Shown piece after piece: positions 10,305 through 22,300 of a stretch of DNA of 64,000 bases; position 1 is the stretch's first letter; every line of letters begins with the position of its first letter. The notes below the pieces were generated by a model. That model saw only the letters and a list, made by a program, of their open reading frames with translations. It ran no database searches and had not been told where the DNA came from. This DNA is from Protonemura montana (Eukaryota; Arthropoda; Insecta; Plecoptera; Nemouridae), in NCBI GenBank assembly GCA_947568835.1, contig OX387607.1:1674001-1738000 (forward strand), read 5' to 3'. A program made the translations under genes and the position numbers.

Positions 10305-13300
10305 GTTAGAAATTTTATAATTATTCAAATATTTTTGACTGAAAAGGATAACATTTTTATTTTATTTATTTATTTCCACAACTTTGACATGCATTTCATT
10401 CAGTACAAAATGCTATCGGTTGTTGGATGTTTGTTATTTACTTGTACGTCTGATCTTTCTCCAATCAGTTCACGTCTGGCAGGCAGACAAAGTGATAATT
10501 GAGAAGCTAATTGGCTTCAACTTGGAATCTGCACATGTTTATTGATTTACACCAAGAGTAGCTGCATCATGTTTTATCTTGATAAAAACTAGCATTTAGA
10601 TCTAAAATCAGCATTTCTTAATTAAGTTAAGAAGCACCAATTATCTAGAGGAACAATATTTTTTGGTTCCCACATAAACAAAAATAAAATAATTGGGCAG
10701 AAGAAAGAAAGTTTCTTTGCTTCTAGATGATAGGAAGAAAGTAACATGAAATTCAAATTTATTTCCTGCATTTTTAATTGGAATCAATATAAAATATAAC
10801 TTCCCCGGGTAATTTTTTAATTATCTTTTCACAAGGCAGTCTGTGAGTTTAAAAATGCAGCATCACAAAATAATGAAAATGCCAACCATAAAGTTCTGTC
10901 AATCTTGTATGAAACAAGGGTCTTGGCTCAAATACTAAAACAAAATGCAATATTTAAAAAATGTTCTAATTTTTTAACAGTTGAAGACCACCAACCTTTG
11001 CACTCAAAAGATTTGCAGTAAAGTTTCATCATAATTTCTTGCCAGGCTTGTCAATTGATTATAACGTATGAGTACTTTAGAATACAAGCGAAGAATATTA
11101 CAAGAATACTATATGCAGTCACACGGAAACCATCAACTGACAGCTCTGAAATTGTCAGTAAAATCAACTCTCTGTCCCCCCCCCCAGATCTGTCAGTGAG
11201 ATGTCAAACAAAGACCTTTTTTTGAAAATCATTTTCGTCGTACGTTGTTTTAGAATCAGGCCAAAAATGTGTATTTTTCAAGGATTGTTTTAAAACAAGT
11301 GGAGGAAAAAAATGGAAAAAAAGAGCCAAGTTTGAACAAAGTTAACAATGTAATCAATTTCTAGTTATCCTTTAATAAGAATAAATTTTTAACAATTGCT
11401 TACCCTTCAAATATGCACACGCATTGTAAAACCACACAAATCATCGACCAGCCGCTCTGAAAGCTCTGTTTCTCCCTCCTGCAGCTTCGGCAGTGTGTCC
11501 CCAGGCGAGGCACGCTCCCCCCTCCCCCTCCCACCAGTGGCACCGCCTGGTGGCCAGCCTCGACAGCTTCGAATCGATCGCACGCCACGAGGAGACTTCG
11601 GCTTCAGTCTGCGCCGAGCGATGCTGTCTCAACGCAGCCCGGCACGCACGGTCCCGGTCATCCTGGCCGAACCGGCCGCGGCTAATGGTACCGGCTTGTT
11701 GCCCGGAGACCGGTTGCTGGAGGTCAATGGGGTCGCCGTCGACGATAAGACGAGGGAGGAGGTCATCGATCTTATCAAGTCGTCGGGGGCGAGCGTTTCG
11801 GTCAAGGTAGGTCATTGGAGGAGATTTGGAGTTTGGTTTTCAAGCAAAAAATAGCTCATATCTGCACTCTCAACGCTTGTACCCAAGGTCCTGTCCTCGC
11901 GAGAAGCTCTCGGCCGAATGTTTATAGCGACTAACTTCACGTTGTTTGCAGGTGCAGCCCGTGCCTGAGCTTAGCGAGCTGACGCGACGGTCAGGGCTCG
12001 ACGGAGTTTGCGCGGAACTGGACGACGCAGGAATCCGCGGAGGAACCTTGCGTCGTTCCGGCAGCCGGAGGTTTCGTGAAAACCACGCGGTTAGTTGAGC
12101 CAAAAACACAATTTATTTATTTATTTTAAATGTAGACAGAAAGTGAATAATATTGTATTACCTACTAGTGTGAAAATGGTTCAATAAAGCAGAACTGTTG
12201 AATAAACTAGTGGGTTTTATACTTTCCACTGATGCTCTGTAGTTAAACATTTATGCTTCCCACTGATGCTTTGTAGTTGAACGTATATACTTCCCACTGA
12301 TGTTCTGTAGTTGAACATATATACTTCCCACTGATGCTCTGTAGTTGAACATATATACTTCCCACTGATGTTCTGTAGTTGAACATATATACTTCCCACT
12401 GATGTTCTGATGTTCTGTAGTTGAACATATATACTAACCACTGATGCTTTGTAGTCGAACATATATACTTCCCACTGATACTCTGCAGTTGAACATATAT
12501 ACTTCCCACTGATGCTCTGTAGTTGAACATATATACTTCCCACTGATGCTTTGTAGTTGAACATATATACTTCCCACTGATGCTCTGTAGTTGAACATAT
12601 ATACTTCCCACTGATGCTCTGTAGTTGAACATATATACTTCCCACTGATGCTCTGTAGTTGAACATATATACTTCCCACTGATGCTCTGTAGTTGAACAT
12701 ATATACTTCCCACTGATGCTCTGTAGTTGAACATATATACTTCCCACTGATGCTCTGTAGTTGAACATATATACTTCCCACTGATGCTCTGTAGTTGAAC
12801 ATATATACTTCCCACTGATGCTCTGTAGTTGAACATATATACTTCCCACTGATGCTCTGTAGTTGAACATATATACTTCCCACTGATGCTCTGTAGTTGA
12901 ACATATATACTTCCCACTGATGTTCTGTAGTTGAACATATATACTTCCCACTGATGCTCTGTAGTTGAACATATATACTTCCCACTGATGTTCTGTAGTT
13001 GAACATATATACTTCCCACTGATGTTCTGATGTTCTGTAGTTGAACATATATACTAACCACTGATGCTTTGTAGTCGAACATATATACTTCCCACTGATA
13101 CTCTGCAGTTGAACATATATACTTCCCACTGATGCTCTGTAGTTGAACATATATACTTCCCACTGATGCTTTGTAGTTGAACATATATACTTCCCACTGA
13201 TGCTCTGTAGTTGAACATATATACTTCCCACTGATGCTTTGTAGTTGAACATATATACTTCCCACTGATGCTCTGTAGTTGAACATATATACTTCCCACT

Positions 13301-16300
13301 GATACTCTGTAGTTGAACATATATACTTCCCACTGATGCTCTGTAGTTGAACATGTATACTTCCCAGTGATGCTCTGTAGTTGAACATATATACTTCCCA
13401 CTGATGCTCTGTAGTTGAACATATATACTTCCCACTGATGCTCTGTAGTTGAACATATATACTTCCCACTGATGCTCTGTAGTTGAACATATATACTTCC
13501 CACTGATGCTTTGTAGTTGAACATATATCTCCCAATAACACGTTGTACAGAGATTTGAAAAGTGCCAAAATTTATCCCCACTGACCACAATTTTGATTAA
13601 AATTTAAGTCTGGTATTTTTTTTTCAGTACATTTCCAGATTGTTTATATATTGAAGTTTATTGCTATTAAATCTCTGATGCTTTGTACTCTATGGTATAA
13701 TACGTAAAAACATATAAAAAACACATTGAAAGACATGAGCTATGTGTCTTGAAAGCTTGGTGCCTATATGTGTTATTCTCCACGTCCTATGCAGGCTCGT
13801 TCAGCAGCTACGGTGGCTCGTGAGGCCGCTTGGCGCGACGGTACCGAACGTCTCTGGTTGGTGCACGCTGCTGGGTTCACTGCAGCACGGCGCGGTGAGA
13901 TGTCAGTCCCTGGTTCGGCTCCCGGGCAAGTCGCAGTCCGACTCGAGCATAGCGGCGAGATGCTCTGCGTCGATGAGGACGACCTAGAGAAGGTATGTGC
14001 TGGGTTTTTTAGACTCATGTCTACTTGATGTAACCTTAGCACTAGTTTTAACAACAACTATTTGAACTGGGCTCAAAAACCCGTGAAAAAGTTACAGGTA
14101 CAAGTTACAAAACGTTGGAAAATTTAGTTGTTCTTCATTTAGCATTCAAAACCCAGTTCAAATAGTGTTTGTTAAGGTATGTACTGTTTTTATTTGGGCC
14201 AATTTTCTTTCTCCTCCAAAATGAACTCAAAATGACACTTTTTAACCAAGCTCAGGAGAGAGCGCAAGGCAGAAGAAAATGTCTGGAAAGATTGGTCTGT
14301 TTCTTGACATTTTCACTCACATTTTGCGACATTTTTCTCCCTGAAATTCACAATTACCGATAAGCGTGTAAGCAATAATTAATCAACAATGAATCAAAAA
14401 TGGATCCAATGTAGTCTCAGGGCTGTGCAAAATTTGAGTCGAATATACAAAAAAGTAGCAACATGCACTATGCAGGGATCTTTCCCCTTTCAACTTTGCA
14501 TCTTTGCACACTGGTCAACTTCATCACTCTTTCCCAGGCCAACCCCGAGGCTCTGGACCGCGCCGAGGCGCTGGGACTGCTGCGCCACGTCAACGAAGCC
14601 AGCGCACTTCACACCCTGCGCCAGCGCTTTGCTGTCAACCTCGTGCACACGTACGCAGGACCTGCGCTGGCTGCTATCAACCCCGGAGCACCGCTAGCTA
14701 TATATTCAGAAAAGGTCAGAACTAACTAAAATCCTGGAATATCCTGGCTATCCTGGAGTAGTTTGTGTGAGAAAGAGAAGTGAGGGAAAGGACAACTTAG
14801 CAAAAACCTGGAGAATTAAGTTTGAAGGTTTTGACTTTTGCCTTTTATCGCTATGGATGTGAATTAATTTGTGGTCTTAAAACTTGGTTAAGAATTAAGA
14901 TATTTGGCAATGTAACATTTACAGGCAATATTTTTCAGTTGGATGAGTTTTGTTCCAAAAATTAGACGCTTATCCAAAGATGAAAAAATTGCTTTTTCCT
15001 GTGCCAGCACCGGGTTTCCCTTCTCGCTTCTATGCTAGTTAGATTCATTATCATCCACTCATTCCCTGAGGTGTTCAAAAGAAACGGTGATAATTTCAAA
15101 ACCAAACTAAAGGTTTACCGGGACATTGCTTTTATTTCCTCGACGAATTTGATCTTCAATGTAATCAACTATGACATTGATCAATCTGTACTTGTACTTG
15201 TATGATTACTGTCTTTATATCAAATGTATTGTTCAAATTGACAGTAAACTTTATGATGGTTTTTAGACTCATGACTTGATTTATCCTTAGCACTAGTTTT
15301 AAGAAAAACTATTTGAAATGGGTTTTGAATGCTAAGTAAAGGGCTACTAAATTTCCCAACGTTTCGCAACATATACTAGTTACTTTATCAAGGGTTAGAG
15401 CAGTCCTCCGAAGACAGTAAACTTATTATTATTATTATTTGCGGGTGCCCTTATACCAGTGCCACATGGCCCGTCGTCAAAACACTACAACGTAAAACAC
15501 CACGAATCTCTCCGCAGGTGGCCTCCCTGTTCCGTGGCTGCTCCTCCGAAGACATGCCTCCGCACATCTTCTCCGCGGCGCAAGCGTCTCTCCGATCCAT
15601 GCTAGCGTCGCGACGCGACCACTCCCTAGTCGCGCTAGGTCGCGCCGGCTCGGGGAAGAGCGCCACGTTGCGCCACGCGGCTCGGTATCTTCGAGCCCCG
15701 GGATCGCCCGTCACTGCTGAACGGCTGGCGGCCGCCACCGCGGTGTTGGACGCGGTGGGGTCCTCGCGAGACGGGTCGAGACACTCGCAGATACTGGCGC
15801 TCGGGCTGGATCAGGCCGGGCTGCTTTGTTCGGCTTCTGTTCAGGTGCATTTCAGTGCTGGATGACAAGCTATGACAATTCTCAATTGTCAATGGGCCAT
15901 TTGTCACTAATGGCGGCGGATTTCTCTCAAATGCACAAAGTTGTCAATGGTATTTTTTATTAAAAATAAATTAAAATAGTTAATGAATATTTTTCTTGCA
16001 TATTGTTACGGATAAAAGTTGAACCCTTCAAATCTGCCTTCAAAAAGTAGCAGAATCTACCTGCATGAAGCCAAAGTTGAAATGTGAAAACAATGTAGTT
16101 TTTTTATTATTGCAAACACTAATAATCTCTAAAAAATTTTGCCTAAACGGGGACTTGAACCCCGATCTCCACCTGTCGCGGGTGTTGCTCTAACCATTTG
16201 AGCTACTTGGACACTGGCTTTTTGAAAGGATTTCAGTGTATTTGATGAGAATGACGAAGCTCCAAGAAATAGAACCAAGAGGCTGTGAATATTCACACTC

Positions 16301-19300
16301 ACTCTGATTCTAGTGACGCTATACCACGGTAATCTCGAGTAACTCAAAATTGACAACGGATAAGATTAATACTGTTGTAATGCTTGCTAGAGGCAAAGAT
16401 GTAATTGCCTGACTGCAATTCAATCCATTGCAAGCATATTCAGTTAAAATAATATCACCTAGTGAGATCAATGTCTGTGCTATGTTAATCTTGGCATATG
16501 TCTGCAGGTGATGCTCCTGGAACGTAGCCAGGTCTCTGGCCGCGTGCGCGGGGAAGGAACGTTCGTTGCGCTGGAACTGCTGGCTCACGGCGCGGGCGCT
16601 CAGCTGCGTCGATCACTCTACCTCGACCCGGCGCCGGTACGTTACTTACTCAGCCAAGCTTTGGGACGTTATGACACAACACCCAATAGAGACCCCTCAT
16701 TAAAAATTGCCATCGAATACAAAATTTCTAGAATTTTCTAGAATTTTGACAGTTCGACGTGTTGCCTTTGTTAATCTTAGAGATGTAAGACTTATAAAGA
16801 ACAACTTGCAATTGGGTTTTGAACGCCAAGTGAGTAACAACAAATTTGTCCAACGTTTTGTAACTTGTACCTGTTACTTTGTCAAGGGTTAAACCGTTGA
16901 GTGCAGGTTCTAGGTAGGGAAACAACGTCAATGTTACAGTCTCTGCGTGAAAGATGGCCACCAAATGACTACCTTACTGACAAAAATGCAGAGTACCGGA
17001 ACGTCACGTTAAGTGGAGCCACTGTCGTATGAAATTTAATTTCGATATTTCTCGTAGGTTAACTCGCTTCTTAATATCGTTACGTGTTTATCAATCGTTG
17101 AGGTAAACATTGGTGGAGATTTTTTGAGCATGAAAAGTCTCAAAAGCGAGTTAACCTACGAGAAATATCGAAATTAAATTTCATACGACAGTGGCTCCAC
17201 TTAACGTGATGTTCCGGTACTCTGCATTTTTGTCGGTAAGGTAGTCATTTGGCGGCCATCTTTCACGCAGAGACTGTAACATTGACGTTGTTTCCCTACC
17301 TAGAACCTGCACTCAACGGTCAAAGCAGTCCTGATATTTCTCAACATATTTCCATCATCCTTGATAAAGTAACAGTCACAAGTTACGAAGCGTCGGTAAA
17401 GTTCAGTTGCTTGTTTACTTATCATGAAAATAATGAGTCTAAAAAGCATAACGTCACGACTGATTATTGAGCTTTGACCTGGTGTCAGGTGAAGTAATGT
17501 GAAGGGCCAGTGCTAGCATGTGCAGTGGTAAGTTGGTTCTTAGAGAATTTAAATTAAAATTGATTGTTTCATTGCTGTTGTCTGTTGTCTTCAGTCGCAT
17601 GTGAACCGCTACGTGGGGCCCTGCGCTGGCGATGAAGAGGCTGCGCTGGGAGAGTTCCAGCGCCTGGCAGCGCACCTGGCTGCGCTGGGAGTCTCGGACC
17701 AAGAGGCGCTGGCGCTGTGGTCTGTGCTGGCAGCTGTTCTTCATCTTGGCTGGGCGGGAGCCGTTCGCGGTAAGTTAAATTTGGGCGCCGGTGGGATTTT
17801 GTGAGGAAATATTATGCTAGGTACTTCTTAAAAACGTGCATTTTTGGGGGAATAATTTTAGAAAGTTAAGTTTAAGATAAAAATAATAGGGGTGTGCGAA
17901 TAGTGGTTTTTGAGTTCGAATCGAATATCGAATCGAATTATTGTCAACAGTTTCAAACCGAATCGAATTTCGAATAATTATTTACAAAAACGTCGAATAT
18001 CGAATCGAATGTCGAAGTATTTCATTTGATCGAAGTATTTTCGAATTGCTACTTTTACACTTCATTTCAATTTCAAAACGCAGAATTCTGAATTTTTATT
18101 GCCACTTGGGTATTTATTAGCAAGTTTAGCATGTTTTAACTTCCAGTTCAACAGCATTCCATAAGGTACATACTTATAGCTCTAGTCTCTTTCCTTTAGG
18201 TACTACTAAAAAGTTTACCCATAAATCTCATGTTTATCAAATCAGGGTGAGTTGTGACAGATAACCATAGCATGATAAACACTTTAAACAGCATGATCAT
18301 AAAATAACAAAAATGAGCTTTTTGTAGTGGTCCTAAATTACACTCCTCTTATTATCATTGATGTTATTGTTATCACCTTGCCTTTCCGTTTCTGCCTCAC
18401 TCATATCAATATCCATGTTAGAAGCCAGAAGGGGTCATAAGTACGTAAATAGAAGAAGATTTAAATAAGCAAGAACCAGAGTAAAGGCCATTTTGAATTT
18501 CATGTTTGGAATTCAATTTTGTGACGTGTGCTGCTCCCTAGTAGCCATTACATGAACCAACTTCGAAGTTGACCTCGAAGTATTCGAACAGCGAATAATT
18601 TTCTTTCGAACCGAAGTATTTTCGAATGATTTTAAAACAACTAATCGACAATCGAAGTCGAATAATTCGATTCGATTCGAGCCGAATTATTCGTCAAGTT
18701 CGAAGCTTCGCACACCCCTAAAAAATAAACAGCGTTTTTCGAACTAATTCAACCTTTTTTCGGCAACATACTTCATTTCTAGCTTCCTGAGACGAACAGC
18801 ACGGCTAGAAAACGTCTTCAAAAATTGTGATGGTTTTTAGACTCATGTCTACTTGATGTAAACTTAGCACTAGTTTTAACAAAAACTATTTCAACTGGGT
18901 TTTGAATGCTAAGTAAAGGACAACTAAATTTCCCAATGTTTCGTAACTTGTACTAGTTACTTCTTTAAGGTCCTGACAATTTTGACAATTTTGACAAATT
19001 GGTCTGAAATTTGTTTTGCAATTAAAATGGTTTGTGACTTTTGAAAATAATGTGATTGAGTCGCTGGTTCCAGGTGGGGGAGGACGCTGGCAGTTTGCCG
19101 CTCCTGGCAACGCAGCGCACGCGGCGGCACTGCTCGGAACTCCGGAGGAGGAGTTGGCTCGAGTCTTGTTCCCGGCGCAGGCGACACCGATGCAGCCTGC
19201 CGGCCCTGACGCGCTGGATGCGCTGGCCGGCGCGCTCTACGCCGAGCTCTTCCATGCCGCTGCTGCGCTCGTCAACCGGTACTAGCATTCACTTGGATTT

Positions 19301-22300
19301 ATTTCATATTTTTATATCCAGTTATTGATCCATTTACAGACATACAGGTTGAAATCAATATTATAGACATATTTTGTAAAGACATGGCTTGCCACACTCT
19401 TTTAAAACTATTATTTTAATATTTTTTTCACTTTTTCATTATTTTCCTCTTTGTTGATTTTCAATATGATTTCGTAATCGATCAAAACCAGCGATGGAGA
19501 CATCAGCAGATTAATTATCGGCAATTTCCAAACTATTAAATAACAGTATATAGTTTTTTATTATTAACAACACTATGACCGTCTCAAAAATTGATGCCCA
19601 AACGGGGACTCGAATCCCGATCTCCACCTGTCGCGGGTGTTGCTCTGAACCATTGAGCTACTTGGACACTGGCATTTTGAGATGATTTTAGTGTATTTGA
19701 TGAGAATGACGGATCTCCAAGGAGTTGCAAACGTTGTTGCAAATGTTGCAAATTTTGCAAAAATTGCAAAAGTTGCGCATTGCAAGCGTTTGCAATTTAA
19801 ATAAGATTTCATCCTAAAACAGTGTATAGTTGTAGCTAATAAGTCATAGCTAGCTTTACAAATGTTAATGTACATAGCATCAATCAAATGTACATTATTA
19901 TTGAAATTATATCATTACATTATTGAATTGTAACTTGAAAGTGCTGTTTTTCCTTGCAGTGGTCTGGGTGAGTGCAGCAGTTCAACCCACGCCCCCTGCT
20001 CCCTACTACTGGTGGACGTGCCGGGTATGCGTGTTCTGCCCACGAAAGCAGCCCCCACCCCTGGCTCCCCCTACCAGGAACTGGCACGGAACTACCTTGC
20101 GGAACGCATGCTGCACCTGTTCCGTGACCACGCCCTCGTTGCCCCGCGCGATAAGTACTTGCAGGTGAGTGATTTTAACAACGTCAAGCTGAACTTGGTT
20201 GAAAGATTAATTTTTTTCTGATTTTTTGGAAGATTCTTGATAGGTTTTTGTCTTGGATCTAACATGAAAGCGGCCAAAATTCACAAATAAATTGTTAGGG
20301 TAAATTATTTTGGCCGATGGGCAATTTACTGACAGCCCTGGTTGCCTTACAGGAGCGTGTGGAGTGCCCAGATGCGGAGGGGGTGGGAGAGTCCCCAGAG
20401 TTGCTTCCCCTCCTCGATGGAGGGACAGGAGGACTCCTTCAACTTCTGGAGTCGGCCTCTACTGACGAGGACTTCATTGAGGGACTCTTTCAGCGCCACG
20501 CAGGACCAGGTAAGTGCCGAGTTTCAATATTTCCTGAAATATTTTCTTGGCAAGAATTCCTGTTTCCTGGATTTAGACAAATGGGGAACATGGGGAACAA
20601 ATATTCTCAATAAGAAAGATTTTCGAGACCCGTGCTTTCCTGATTTCAAAGGTATTGACAAAAGCAAGTGGCCAATTCAAACTTGCTCATAAACTAAAAG
20701 GGTTGGAACCCTCTACAAAGCCTCCATGGAAAGTAGCACCGTTGAGTGTGCAGGTTCTAGGTAGAGACAGAACGTTAATGTTAAACCGTTGAGTGTGCAG
20801 GTTCTAGGTAGAGACAGAACGTTAATGTTAAACCGTTGAGTGTGCAGGTTCTAGGTAGAGACAGAACGTTAATGTTAAACCGTTGAGTGTGCAGGTTCTA
20901 GGTAGAGGCAGAATTTTAATGTTAAACCGTTGAGTGTACAGGTTCTAGGTAGAGCAAGAACGTTAATGTTAAACCGTTGAGTGTGCAGGTTCTAGGTAGA
21001 GACAGAACGTTAATGTTAAACCGTTGAGTGTGCAGGTTCTAGGTAGAGACAGAACGTTAATGTTAAACCGTCGAGTGTGCAGGTTCCAGGTAAGACAGAA
21101 CGTTAATGTTAAACCGTTGAGTGTGCAGGTTCTAGGTAGAGACAGAGCGTTAATGTTGAACAGTTGATTGTGCAGGTTCTAGGTAGAGACAGAACGTTAA
21201 TGTTAAACCGTTGAGTGTGCAGGTTCTAGGTAGAGACAGAACGTTAATGTTAAACCGTTGAGTGTGCAGGTTCTAGGTAGAGACGGAACGTTAATGTTAA
21301 ACCGTTGAGTGTGCAGGTTCTAGGTAGAGACGGAACGTTAATGTTAAACCGTCGAGTGTGCAGGTTCTAGGTAGAGACAGAACGTTAATGTTTAAAAAGA
21401 TGGCCGCCAAATGACTACTTTACCGACAAAAATGCAGAGTACCGGAACACCCCGTTAAGTGGAGCCACTGTCGTATGAAATTTAATTTCGATATTTCTCG
21501 TAGGTTACTCGCTTTTGAATATCTTTAGATGTATATCAATCGTTGAGATAAACATTGATGGAGATCTTACTTGAAGCTTACTTGCTTTTGAGACTATTCA
21601 TGCTCAAAAGATCTCCAACACATATTGACTTGAATTGCAATTGAGATTGACATGAAGTTGTTTCTGTCGCAGAGAATGGTGGGTTGCTTCGCAAGTCTCC
21701 TGGCCGACTTGAGTTTGAGCTGACACACCTGGCTGGCACTTTGTCCGTACGCTACTCAGCTGTTGGCTGGCTTCAAGCTGCGAGGGAACATCCAGCTGCG
21801 CGCGCAGCGGGACAGATGCTGCTGCAGTCGTCACGGTGAGGAGCACAAACAGTTTATAAAGTTCTACAGTTAGACCTGTCCTGAAGAATTTGAGAAAAAT
21901 TAAATACTGCTCAAAACCTCTGAAGAAGTAACTAGAATATGTTGCGAAACGTCGGGAAATTTAGTAGCCCTTTACTTAGCATTCAAAACCCAGTTCAAAT
22001 AGTTTTTGTTAAAACTAGTGCTAAGGATAAATCAAGTAGACCTGAGTCTAAAAACCATCACAAATACATGCTGTTGTTCAATGTTGATCAATGTTCTTGA
22101 TCGCAAAGAATGACTGGTTTGACTTTATGGTCTGCAAAGACGATCAGAGCATTGCAAGTATTTATTTTCGTGGGTAGAAAAGTGACAAAAAAATTTAAAA
22201 AAATGTTCAGTGATTTAAATATAGTCTCTCTTTGAGGGAATCCCTTATCCCACCCCGCAAAAACTAGAATATCTGTGCCCGTATAGCTCGATAGAGCACC

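Noticed and set aside
12221..13533. CRISPR-like regular array
   Set aside because: Units are directly adjacent with no unique spacers, and the window is eukaryotic. The same holds for the 31-, 46-, 54- and 91-bp arrays.
12217..13590. Three long overlapping minus-strand open frames of 178-441 codons
   Set aside because: They are readings of the 34-bp minisatellite in all three frames; no non-repeat coding sequence and no known domain.
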